A stretch of DNA of 26,811 bases, from contig JBKEHQ010000012.1 of NCBI GenBank assembly GCA_046710875.1, forward strand, positions 1 to 26,811. The letters run 5' to 3'. Positions 16,588 through 24,395 of the stretch are shown here, one piece after another. A program made the translations under genes and the position numbers. The stretch is from MGIIb-O3 sp046710875 (GTDB lineage Archaea; Thermoplasmatota; Poseidoniia; Poseidoniales; Thalassarchaeaceae). The notes below the pieces were generated by a model. The model searched no databases. It was not told where the DNA came from and worked only from the letters and a program-made list of their open reading frames with translations. The stretch's first letter is position 1, and each line of letters opens with the position of its first letter.

Positions 16588-19500
16588 TTAAGCTGTAACA
16601 TCTACTAGACCATTTGCTGGGTCCCATGTACGTGTGCAATCAAATGAAACTGCATCTGCAGATTCAGTGAAAACACCTACACAGTATCCTGCTCCTGGTA
16701 CATCCCCGTTTGCTAGGAAACTAATATCTCCACTAGCACCTGCGACGCCTTGCCCTGTAGCCATAATAACTTGGCTTAGAGATGCACCTGGTGATGCCAT
16801 CTGTGCGAAAGCTGATAGGGCCATTATAACAACTGAATCGAATGCTTCAGCAGTATAGATACCACCAGCACATGCTTCATTTGCACCACATAGACTTGCG
16901 AATACATATCCAACAGTACCCACAGTTCCTGATGATGGTTTAGTAGCGATAATTCCGTTAACAGTAGATGTTGCATCTGTTGCTAGTCCTTCTTCAGCAA
17001 CTCCGTCTCCACCATAAATTTGACCAGTGAATTCTTGGCTTGCCATCTCATCAATTATCATTGCACCATCAGCAGCATATGATACTAATACAACTGAAGT
17101 ACATTCGGCATTCATAACAGCTGTTACAGCTGAAGCGAAATCAGTAGCAGTTTCTTCATATCCGATTTGCGTACATAGTGTGTTACCAGATGCTGTATAA
17201 GCAGCAGCAAAAGAATCAGCTAATCCGGAACCATAGCTGTTAGTCATGTGGACTAGAGCTACTGTTCCATCTGCTGGCATATCAGCTGCAACTACTGCAT
17301 TGAGAGCTTGGCCTTGTAGGGCATCGCTTGGCACAACACGGAAGAAATCAGGGTAAGCAGTCGCATCTGTTAATGCTGGGCTTGTACTTGCATAGGAGAT
17401 CATTGGGATTCCTACTGCAGATAATACTGCATTAGCACCCATTGTTGCACCAGAGCATGCTGCTCCAACTACACCAACTACACCTGCATCAATTAATGAT
17501 TGAGCTGCAGTAGCGCCTGCTGTTCCATCGCAACCGGAATCAGCGTAAACTAGTTCGAATTGAACCATGCTGTTCCATCCAATAGTATTAGCAATTTGAA
17601 GAGCAATTTGAGATGCTGCTACGAAACCACCTGCATACACTGCGATAGGTCCAGTTGCATCATTCAAGAAACCAATCTTAACGGTTGCTCCCATGAATGT
17701 TGCTGCTTCGAGACCACCAGTTGCAGTCCATACCATTTGGCAATTGAAGTAATCACCGTATGTTGGTACGTGAGCGAACATACACACATCATAACCTGCA
17801 CCAGCAACATCACCATTTTCTAAGAATTGATGAGATCCACTTGCACCAGCATATGGACTTGTAGCAGTTGCAACCATAGGAATATGCATGCCCATATTTG
17901 CACCATCTTCCATCAAAGCAGCTGCTCCAATCATCATAACTGAATCGTATACTTCAGATTGGTATATACCGCCTGAACATACTGTATCGGCTGCACAGTC
18001 TACAGAGAAACTACCTGCACCAACTGCTGCTTTTGGCTTAGTTGCCATAACGCCGTTAGCTACTGCAGATTCTGTATAATCGTTTAATGCTGCTTCACCA
18101 GCGATACCATCAGCACCAAATATAGGAAGAGTTGCTCCCATAACTGCCATAGTTTCGATAATCATTGCACCATCTGTAGAATAAGATGCTAGAACTACTG
18201 AATCGCATCCAGCGTCAACAACTGATTGAACTGCTGCTGAGAAATCAGAAGTTGCAGTTTCATCATATCCTATCTTTGTACATAGATTTTCTGTACCCCA
18301 ATTTGATTCAAATGAATCAGCTAGACCTGCACCATAGGAGTTAGTCATATGGATTAAAGCAGGATTTGTAACACCTGTTGAAGCAACCATAGCGTTCATT
18401 GCTTGGCCTTGGATTGCATCACTAGGAACTACACGATAGAAATGAGGGTATGCAGTTGAGTCAGTTAATGATGGGCTTGTACTTGCATAGGAGATCATTG
18501 GAACTCCGGCTGCAGAAAGTACTGCATTTGCTGCCATTGAAGCACCAGAACATGCTGCTCCGGCTACTGCAACTACACCAGCATCAATTAATGATTGAGC
18601 TGCTGCTGCTGCAGCTGTACCATCGCATCCTGAATCGGCTGTAACAATTTCAAAAGTATATCCATTATTATTTGTATTCAAGTCACTAGCTGCTGCTGCT
18701 GCTGCATATGTAAATGCAGGAGCGAATTGTGATATTGCTCCTGTAATAGGATTCAAGAAACCAATTTTGATTATAGTATCTTCATCACAACTTCCGTCGT
18801 CTAGGTTAGCGGCTGCATCATAGTTTGAAGCATCCATGTTAGTACATCCTAAAACAGTTGTATCTGCTACATTAGCATAATGTTCAGCTATTTCGTCAGC
18901 GATTGCATGACCCATGTCTACACTGAAACCAACAGCATTTCCGCTAGAGTCTATACTCTCAAAAGGAGGGTATGTTGTATCTGAGCAGAATTTTAATGAT
19001 CCAGATTCTAAAATCATAGTTAGTGTGCTTCCTTCAGTAGGAGTTGGATAAGCAGTTGCTGTTGTAGCAGTTGAAGTATCCACTAATGTATTTGGATCGC
19101 CTGGGAACCAAGCATCAAAGATAGCAGCCTCTTCGCCATCTGCAACTAGAGCAGTAATAGCAACGTTAAGAGCATCTTCTAATTCATTATCAGCATCATC
19201 ACGAACTGCTATACCAAAGTTCTCAGGTGAGAAAGTAGTTAACAAAGTTCCTTGAAGAGCTACAACAGGTGCATCACCAATAGCATAGTGCGCTGTTCCA
19301 TCTGCAACAGCGGCCATAACTGACGGCCAGTCTGCATATGCTTGGATTGTAGCTGCTGCTAAATTAGCTGCAGCATACAAATCAGAAGTTGTTCCTGATT
19401 GTACTGCTATTGTAGTACCAGCCATATTCAACTCGGAAACATCAGTGATAGCAGCAGATCCACTAGCTCCGATGACTCCCTGCGCACTTGTATAGTAAGC

Positions 19501-19761
19501 ACGTGTGAAATCGACAACTTCTTCTCTTGCGTCAGTTATTGTCATAGACGAAAGAATTGCATCACACATTCCAGTCGCGGCGTTCAAATTGGGAATTATT
19601 GGGTCCCAATCAGATGTTACAAATTCAGCATTAACGTCGCTAGCGACCATTAGTGTCCAATCTTCAACATCTTCTTCATCATCTCCACCGAGACATCCTG
19701 CAAACGCTGCTGCAAGCATACTCAATGTCATCATCATTGCAATTATTTTATTATTATTCAT
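16588..19761 (-). CDS. Tripartite solute-binding lipoprotein (permuted SBP_bac_3 + two LivJ-like domains)
   Basis: The 1057-residue protein begins MNNNKIIAMMMTLSMLAAAFAGC, a signal peptide with lipobox and lipid-anchor C23. Module 1 (about 35-296) is a polar-amino-acid type binding domain: EFVTSDWDPIIPNL (47-60), CDAILSSMTITDAREEVVDFT (66-86 region) and AIGDAPV come first, while the piece that should open the domain, LKFCSDTTYPPFESIDSSGN and onward (256-292), comes last. A cysteine loop (GCTNMDASNYD...DDGSC, 305-325) follows. Modules 2 (about 332-684) and 3 (about 694-1057) are tandem Peripla_BP_6/LivJ-like domains with DSGCDGTA, AQSLIDAGVV, ISYASTSP and RVVPSDA in each, and eight cysteines at matching places. 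The ATG at 19761 is preferred to an in-frame extension to 19803. It heads the importer operon; ligands are unknown. Confidence 0.9.
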   Translation of the reverse strand: MNNNKIIAMMMTLSMLAAAFAGCLGGDDEEDVEDWTLMVASDVNAEFVTSDWDPIIPNLNAATGMCDAILSSMTITDAREEVVDFTRAYYTSAQGVIGASGSAAITDVSELNMAGTTIAVQSGTTSDLYAAANLAAATIQAYADWPSVMAAVADGTAHYAIGDAPVVALQGTLLTTFSPENFGIAVRDDADNELEDALNVAITALVADGEEAAIFDAWFPGDPNTLVDTSTATTATAYPTPTEGSTLTMILESGSLKFCSDTTYPPFESIDSSGNAVGFSVDMGHAIADEIAEHYANVADTTVLGCTNMDASNYDAAANLDDGSCDEDTIIKIGFLNPITGAISQFAPAFTYAAAAAASDLNTNNNGYTFEIVTADSGCDGTAAAAAAQSLIDAGVVAVAGAACSGASMAANAVLSAAGVPMISYASTSPSLTDSTAYPHFYRVVPSDAIQGQAMNAMVASTGVTNPALIHMTNSYGAGLADSFESNWGTENLCTKIGYDETATSDFSAAVQSVVDAGCDSVVLASYSTDGAMIIETMAVMGATLPIFGADGIAGEAALNDYTESAVANGVMATKPKAAVGAGSFSVDCAADTVCSGGIYQSEVYDSVMMIGAAALMEDGANMGMHIPMVATATSPYAGASGSHQFLENGDVAGAGYDVCMFAHVPTYGDYFNCQMVWTATGGLEAATFMGATVKIGFLNDATGPIAVYAGGFVAASQIALQIANTIGWNSMVQFELVYADSGCDGTAGATAAQSLIDAGVVGVVGAACSGATMGANAVLSAVGIPMISYASTSPALTDATAYPDFFRVVPSDALQGQALNAVVAADMPADGTVALVHMTNSYGSGLADSFAAAYTASGNTLCTQIGYEETATDFASAVTAVMNAECTSVVLVSYAADGAMIIDEMASQEFTGQIYGGDGVAEEGLATDATSTVNGIIATKPSSGTVGTVGYVFASLCGANEACAGGIYTAEAFDSVVIMALSAFAQMASPGASLSQVIMATGQGVAGASGDISFLANGDVPGAGYCVGVFTESADAVSFDCTRTWDPANGLVDVTA
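16591..17682 (-). repeat. Second LivJ-like (Peripla_BP_6) domain of the tandem pair
   Basis: Residues 694-1057 form copy 2 of the duplication, with cysteines 744, 769, 863, 887, 958, 964, 1027 and 1042 matching copy 1. Identical DNA tracts with copy 1 are at 17377-17406 (30 bases) and 17486-17508 (23 bases). Confidence 0.85.
17710..18768 (-). repeat. First LivJ-like (Peripla_BP_6) domain of the tandem pair
   Basis: Residues 332-684 form copy 1 of an intragenic duplication. Cysteines at 379, 404, 494, 519, 589, 595, 660 and 674 all have partners in copy 2. At DNA level it shares uninterrupted identical tracts with copy 2 (18472-18501 and 18581-18603). Confidence 0.85.
18874..19659 (-). other. 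Apparent circularly permuted SBP_bac_3 domain
   Basis: The module runs from residue 35 to 296 of the lipoprotein. Its order is lobe parts normally found after the first helix (47-225), then a Thr/Pro-rich linker (226-246), then the first strand, YPPFE turn and first helix of the fold (255-296, encoded at 18999-18874). C66 and C259 could form a disulfide across the old termini junction. Confidence 0.65.
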
Positions 19762-19780
19762 TGTGTTAAACACACTCCGT

Positions 19781-19788
19781 GGCCGGCC
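19781..19788. promoter_or_regulatory. GC-only palindrome in the importer leader
   Basis: GGCCGGCC is an 8-bp perfect palindrome lying 20 bases before the binding-protein ATG, within the predicted 5' leader. It is flanked by CACACTC on one side and GAGAATGTG on the other, a loose dyad. It stands out in an AT-rich window and could be an operator or a leader RNA element. Confidence 0.3.
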
Positions 19789-19825
19789 GAGAATGTGTAA
19801 CACTTATAGACTCTATCATCTAAAT

Positions 19826-19835
19826 CTTTTATATA
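19826..19835 (-). promoter_or_regulatory. TATA box of the ABC importer operon
   Basis: The minus strand reads TATATAAAAG, a near-ideal archaeal TATA box. A start site about 27 bases downstream (near 19804) would give a leader of roughly 40 bases before the binding-protein ATG. It is back-to-back with the purM TATA box. Confidence 0.65.
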
Positions 19836-19862
19836 CTATAATAAATTAAGTTAAAATTAGCA

Positions 19863-19870
19863 TATAAAAA
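19863..19870 (+). promoter_or_regulatory. TATA box of purM
   Basis: TATAAAAA on the plus strand, centred about 46 bases before the purM ATG, predicts a start near 19893 and a leader of about 19 bases. Confidence 0.5.
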
Positions 19871-19911
19871 CTAACTTTTTTAGAAATGATATCTAAATCC
19901 GAGAATATGAT

Positions 19912-21063
19912 ATGATGTCAGTCACTCGCCGGGGCGTGAAATCGTCTAAGCCTATGGATTATGCATCGAGCGGAGTAGACATAGATGCAGAAGGTCTGGC
20001 CGTTTCTAGTTTAATTTCAGCACTAAGTTCATCCACGAGAAAAAGTGGACAAAAAGGTGCTCCAGTAGATTTACCTGGTGGATTTGGGGGCATTATAGAA
20101 TTTGGAGATTCAAGACTTGTGCTCGCAACTGATGGAGTTGGTTCTAAACTTCAACTAGCTAATGAAATTAGAAGATGGGAGGGAGTAGGAATAGATTGTG
20201 TAGCTATGAATGTCAACGATTTGCTGTGTGTAGGGGCAGAACCGCTTGCATTTGTTGACTACATAGCCGTTCCAAAAACTGATCCAGGAGTTCATGCAAT
20301 TCTAGGTGCTTCATTATCAGAAGCTTGTAAAAGATCAAGAATAACTCTTGCAGGAGGAGAAACTGCAACATTACCTGGGATTGTAAATGAATTAGATATG
20401 TCCGGGACGGCACTAGGATGGTTTCCCAAAGGGGCAGCAATAACTGGTGAAAATCTGAAAGTCGATGATGTTTTAATTGGTTTACCAAGTAGTGGCATTC
20501 ATTCTAACGGATACACCTTAGTAAGAGCAGTATTGGAAAGGTCTGGTTTACAACTTAATGATGATTCTCCATTTGATGCTTCACATGAAGGTAGAGAAAT
20601 TGAAAGATTTCCTAATTCAACAGGTGATTTATGCATTGGAGAAGTATTACTTAATCCCACTAGAATTTATGTAGATCCGATAATTGATTTAATATTATCA
20701 TGTAGGGGCGAAGATGGACCATGTAGTTCATCTAATTTGAAAGCATTAGCACATATCACAGGAGGTGGCCTGTCTAATTTACTAAGATTACATGACTCAT
20801 TAGGCTGGAATATCACTCAGCCCATGCCTATTCCTCCAGAATTCAAGTGGATATCAGAAGTTGGATTAATTAGTAATAAAGAAATGCATAGAACATTTAA
20901 TATGGGCCTTGGAATGGTACTTGCTGTATCTCCTAATTATGCTCAAGAAGTTCTAAATTGGTTAAATAATAGGTTATCTGGATGTAAAATTATAGGTATC
21001 GTAAATGATAATGGCCACAGAGTCACGCATATTGATCCTAAAGTTATTTTTGAGCACTATTGA
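19912..21063 (+). CDS. purM: Phosphoribosylformylglycinamidine cyclo-ligase (AIR synthetase)
   Basis: PurM closes the imidazole ring of FGAM with ATP to give AIR, step five of purine synthesis. The 383-residue product contains the family landmarks in order: DYASSGVDID (16-25), LPGGFGG (54-60), LATDGVGSKL (71-80), AMNVNDLLCVGAEPLAFVDY (98-117), LAGGETATLPG (146-156) and, later, IHSNGYTLVR and AHITGGGLSNLLR. The usual length is about 345, so it has a slightly long N-terminus; a Met at residue 15 is another possible start. It is divergent from the importer operon and is followed 47 bases later by trm1 on the same strand. Confidence 0.95.
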   Translation: MMSVTRRGVKSSKPMDYASSGVDIDAEGLAVSSLISALSSSTRKSGQKGAPVDLPGGFGGIIEFGDSRLVLATDGVGSKLQLANEIRRWEGVGIDCVAMNVNDLLCVGAEPLAFVDYIAVPKTDPGVHAILGASLSEACKRSRITLAGGETATLPGIVNELDMSGTALGWFPKGAAITGENLKVDDVLIGLPSSGIHSNGYTLVRAVLERSGLQLNDDSPFDASHEGREIERFPNSTGDLCIGEVLLNPTRIYVDPIIDLILSCRGEDGPCSSSNLKALAHITGGGLSNLLRLHDSLGWNITQPMPIPPEFKWISEVGLISNKEMHRTFNMGLGMVLAVSPNYAQEVLNWLNNRLSGCKIIGIVNDNGHRVTHIDPKVIFEHY

Positions 21064-21110
21064 ATAATGCTAATCGTCAGAACCTTTTGTGAGTAGTAGT
21101 TCCGAGAGGC

Positions 21111-22445
21111 ATGGTTGTGCATACCTCCGAGACGTTGGATACGTTTGTGCATAGAGAAGGTAAAACTCTAATGAAGTTAGATGTTAAACCTAATGAAACT
21201 AGAGTTGGACCAGCAATTAAAGGTGAATCATTAGTTTTCTACAACCCAGCAATGAACAGAAGTAGAACTAGAAGTGTATTGTTAATGCAATATGCAATTG
21301 AAAATAATTTGTTAGGAAATGGTGAAATATATGCTTTAGATGGTCTTTCTGCTACAGGATTAAGAGCAAGAAGGTGGTTAAATGAATTACCACCAGAGTC
21401 ATCTAAAAGAATAAATGCGACTATTATCGATATGGATCCGGAAGCATTAAAATTAGCTCTGAAGAATCATGAAGAGTTTCCTCCTAACAATAAAGGTGGA
21501 AAATTAAAAACCATAAGAGGAGATTTACGTGCTTCAATATTAGAACAAGGTTGGCATTGGGTAGATATAGATCCATATGGATCTCCAGTACCTTTCATAG
21601 ATACAGCAATACAATCAATAGCTCGCAGAGGAGTTTTAGAAGTAAGTGCAACTGATACCGCCGCACTAACAGGATCATCAAAAAATGCCCTATTAAGACG
21701 TTATGGAGCTAGAGTAAGAAATGATGGTTTAGCTCATGATTCTGCTCTTAGAGTTTTATTAGCCAATGTTGGAAGGAGTGCTGCGAGGCATGAAAGATCG
21801 ATTGAGCCTTTGATGTCAGTTTGGGATTCACATCATCTAAGAGTTTCTGTAAGAGTAATTAGGAGTATTGAAAATGCAAATAGAGTTGAGGAGTCAATTG
21901 GATGGAGAATTTATTCACCCACAATTGAGGAAGTTAAAGCCTCTATAAAGATCGGACTTCAACCAGATACCTCACTAGAAATATTACCAATGGATTGTTT
22001 TCTGCCCCTTTCTCATCCGGTTGAAAGAAATGATAAAAGAATATCAGGGCCCTTATGGATTGGAAAAATGGGGAAAAAAGACGTTTTAGCTTTTATGACT
22101 GAGGAACGGGCTATTGAAATGTGTGCACCAATCGATTCTAAAGATGATTATCTTGGATGGTCGGAAAAAGATTTTGAATATGAAAGAAGAAGAATTGTAA
22201 AGAGTGTTAAAAATTTATCCGATGAAGCCAATGGAATTGAAACTCCACATCATATTCTAGTCGATTACTTATCCAGTTGGTTGGAAATTGGATCACCCCC
22301 TAGTCCTAAAAAACTAGTAGATTTATTGAGAAATAATGGTTATGCGGCAGGTTTGGCTAATTATGGGAAAAAACCATCGATAAGAACAGATGCCCCTTGG
22401 GATGTAATTGTAAAATTGGCTTTAGAGGTTCATCCGCCTATATAG
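21111..22445 (+). CDS. trm1: tRNA (guanine26-N2)-dimethyltransferase
   Basis: Trm1 uses S-adenosylmethionine to make N2,N2-dimethylguanosine at tRNA position 26, typical of archaea and eukaryotes. The 444-residue product has VFYNPAMN (42-49), the SAM-binding DGLSATGLRARR (77-88), the acidic IIDMDPEAL (105-113), catalytic WVDIDPYGSPVPF (150-162), LLRRYGARV (194-202) and GPLWIGKM (313-320). Several cysteines common in archaeal relatives, such as the one after TDTAAL and those of the C-terminal zinc site, are absent here; only one Cys is found in the first 320 residues besides later sites. Its last 16 bases overlap the end of convergent moaA. Confidence 0.94.
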   Translation: MVVHTSETLDTFVHREGKTLMKLDVKPNETRVGPAIKGESLVFYNPAMNRSRTRSVLLMQYAIENNLLGNGEIYALDGLSATGLRARRWLNELPPESSKRINATIIDMDPEALKLALKNHEEFPPNNKGGKLKTIRGDLRASILEQGWHWVDIDPYGSPVPFIDTAIQSIARRGVLEVSATDTAALTGSSKNALLRRYGARVRNDGLAHDSALRVLLANVGRSAARHERSIEPLMSVWDSHHLRVSVRVIRSIENANRVEESIGWRIYSPTIEEVKASIKIGLQPDTSLEILPMDCFLPLSHPVERNDKRISGPLWIGKMGKKDVLAFMTEERAIEMCAPIDSKDDYLGWSEKDFEYERRRIVKSVKNLSDEANGIETPHHILVDYLSSWLEIGSPPSPKKLVDLLRNNGYAAGLANYGKKPSIRTDAPWDVIVKLALEVHPPI

Positions 22446-23428
22446 GACATTTCAATTCTAGGTAATGCAGAATTTCCAGTTGATCTTTGTTCACTGTATC
22501 TATCATCTCTTCTTGCCCAGATGGCCTTGATTGCATTTGTCAAAGTTGTTATATCTTCAGAGTTATGAATTATAGCCCTTAAATCATGGCCACCAGAGGC
22601 AAATAAACAAGTATGCAAATATCCATTTGCTGAAAGCCTAGCACGAACACAATCACCACAGAATGGATTAGAAACTGAAGAAATAACTCCAATTTCTCCT
22701 GAATTATCAGAATGCATCCATCGTTTTGCTACATCGCTTGTAGAAATTGAGTTTATTGGAATTAGGTCAAAATCTTTTTGAAGATATTTCAATAAATCTT
22801 TCGATGGGATGACTTGTCCAAGCATCCAATCATTTGTACATCCTACATCCATATATTCAATGAATCGGACTATGACATCGGTACCTTGAAAGTGTGATAC
22901 TAATTTTTTGACTTCTGCTTCATTGACTCCTTTTTGAACTACGCAATTTACCTTAACCGGAGTTAATCCAAACTCAATTGCTGCATCTATACCGTCAAGA
23001 ATTGTTTCAATAGATGTTTGACTGTCTGTCATTTTAGTATGTATTTCTTGACTCAATGCATCTAAGCTTATTGTAACTCTATCCAGTCCCGCTGCGGCTA
23101 GTTCTTTGGCATGCTTACGTAATAAAGAACCATTGGTAGTTAAGGCAATATCTAGATTTAATTTAGAAAGTTTTTTTATTAATTCATGAAGTTTTGGCCT
23201 TAGTAATGGCTCTCCTCCAGTTATTCTTACTTTCTCTAAGCCTAATTCTTTACAAGAGACGACAACTTTTTCTATTTCTTCAAAAGAAAGAAAAGACCTT
23301 CGGGGCATAAATGCGTGGTTAGAGCCAAATTTTTCTCTAGGCATACAATATCTACATCTGAAATTACATCTATCAGTTACAGATATTCGTAAATCTTTCA
23401 ATTGTCGGCCATGTTTGTCGACCAGCAT
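22430..23428 (-). CDS. moaA: GTP 3',8-cyclase MoaA (radical SAM, molybdopterin synthesis)
   Basis: MoaA turns GTP into 3',8-cH2GTP, the first step of molybdenum-cofactor synthesis. With the ATG at 23428 the 332-residue product starts MLVDKHGRQLKDLRISVTDRC, typical for the family. It has the radical-SAM cluster C21-x3-C25-x2-C28, GGEPLL (71-76), the C-terminal cluster cysteines C257, C260 and C274 (FCGDCVRARLS...HTC), and the conserved Gly-Gly tail (331-332). A TTG six codons upstream (23446) is an alternative start. MoaC and other Moco genes are not in the window. Its stop lies inside the 3' end of trm1. Confidence 0.95.
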   Translation of the reverse strand: MLVDKHGRQLKDLRISVTDRCNFRCRYCMPREKFGSNHAFMPRRSFLSFEEIEKVVVSCKELGLEKVRITGGEPLLRPKLHELIKKLSKLNLDIALTTNGSLLRKHAKELAAAGLDRVTISLDALSQEIHTKMTDSQTSIETILDGIDAAIEFGLTPVKVNCVVQKGVNEAEVKKLVSHFQGTDVIVRFIEYMDVGCTNDWMLGQVIPSKDLLKYLQKDFDLIPINSISTSDVAKRWMHSDNSGEIGVISSVSNPFCGDCVRARLSANGYLHTCLFASGGHDLRAIIHNSEDITTLTNAIKAIWARRDDRYSEQRSTGNSALPRIEMSYIGG

Positions 23429-23480
23429 ATTGATACGTGTAGGCAAGAGATGATGAGTATTATGTTAAGAATAATAAAAA

Positions 23481-23490
23481 TTATATAAAT
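23481..23490 (-). promoter_or_regulatory. TATA-like element for moaA
   Basis: The minus strand reads ATTTATATAA in the 102-base divergent gap. A start about 27 bases downstream (near 23459) would give a leader of about 30 bases to the ATG at 23428. A plus-strand element (AAATATTTATGG, 23494-23505) could serve the DUF2061 gene. Confidence 0.4.
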
Positions 23491-23548
23491 TTTAAATATT
23501 TATGGTATTAATAAAAAAGGTAAAATCAGAATCATCATAGCATCATAC

Positions 23549-23776
23549 ATGGACCACGCAACTCGAAAAAGAAGTTTTGCAAAAACAATGACATGGAGAA
23601 TTTTGGCAACTACTGATACAGTAATAATTGCAAGATTGATTACTGGAAGTTGGGGGGCAGGAATTGCAATAGGAGGAATTGAAATAGTTACTAAGGTCTT
23701 TTTATATTATTTACATGAAAGAGGGTGGGCTAATTTTGAATGGGGAATTGTCAGAGAGAGTGTTGTATCGTCGTGA
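23549..23776 (+). CDS. DUF2061 small membrane protein
   Basis: The 75-residue protein matches the DUF2061 layout: basic start RKRSFAKTMTWRILATTDT, first helix VIIARLITGSWGAGIAIGG, then EIVTKVFLYYLHERGW, with the conserved T-W-R, GG-x-E and YYLHER elements. Two membrane segments are expected. Function is unknown; in bacteria related proteins often lie near sulfur-metabolism or other enzyme genes. It precedes nfuA by 46 bases on the same strand and may be co-transcribed with it. Confidence 0.85.
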   Translation: MDHATRKRSFAKTMTWRILATTDTVIIARLITGSWGAGIAIGGIEIVTKVFLYYLHERGWANFEWGIVRESVVSS

Positions 23777-23822
23777 ATACAAATATTGAACAGGTTGAAT
23801 AGAGGTTGGGTGATAGGGTAAG

Positions 23823-24395
23823 ATGAAAGATATGCTGTCGATTAGCCCAAAGGCACGTGAAATGCTTGACCAGTTTGCAATAAGTTCAGATGATTCTGAA
23901 CAATTAGTTCTAAGAATAGAAATTATTGGAAGGGGCCCTAAAGGATTTCAATATGATTTGCAGTTAGTAAATTCAGAAGAAGGAAAAGATGACGATATTT
24001 CTCTTAAAATAGATGGTATGGACGTATTAGTTGCCGCAAAAAGTAAAATATATCTCGAAGGGACGACTATAGATTACAAAGAAACCTTGATGGGAGGAGG
24101 ATTTAGTTTTGATAACCCCAATCCATTATGGGTGGATGATTTGTCGAAAGCAGTTGCTGAAATAATATCTGAAGAGGTTAATCCTGCAGTTGCATCACAT
24201 GGCGGTCATGTAAACCTAATTGGAGTAGATGAAGGTAAAGCAATAATTTCTTTTGGAGGAGGATGTCAAGGGTGTGGAATGGTTGATGTTACGTTAAAGC
24301 AAGGTGTAGAAGTTATGATTAAAGATAAAGTTCCTGGAATTTTTGAAGTTGTTGATATTACCGATCACGCTGCTGGTACAAATCCATTCTATTGA
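23823..24395 (+). CDS. nfuA: Fe-S cluster carrier NfuA-type (degenerate A-type + Nfu domain)
   Basis: NfuA carries [4Fe-4S] clusters to client enzymes. The 190-residue product has the same two-part build as the bacterial protein (about 191 residues): an N-terminal A-type scaffold fold (1-103, ending FSFDNPNP) that has lost the cluster cysteines, and a C-terminal Nfu domain (108-190) with the ligand pair C148-x2-C151 in GGGCQGCGMVDVTLKQG. The C-terminus HAAGTNPFY also matches the family. Radical-SAM MoaA next door is the sort of client that needs such a carrier, but a functional link is only inferred. Its stop codon directly abuts the stop of the convergent PAC2-family gene. Confidence 0.93.
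   Translation: MKDMLSISPKAREMLDQFAISSDDSEQLVLRIEIIGRGPKGFQYDLQLVNSEEGKDDDISLKIDGMDVLVAAKSKIYLEGTTIDYKETLMGGGFSFDNPNPLWVDDLSKAVAEIISEEVNPAVASHGGHVNLIGVDEGKAIISFGGGCQGCGMVDVTLKQGVEVMIKDKVPGIFEVVDITDHAAGTNPFY

Noticed and set aside
17560..18644. Open frames on the plus strand within the binding-protein gene
   Set aside because: They are low-complexity reverse-frame shadows of an Ala-rich coding sequence and show no recognisable domains.
16591..18768. Repeated tracts as a CRISPR array or mobile repeat
   Set aside because: They are the DNA face of two homologous protein domains about 1.1 kb apart, with no short regular spacers.
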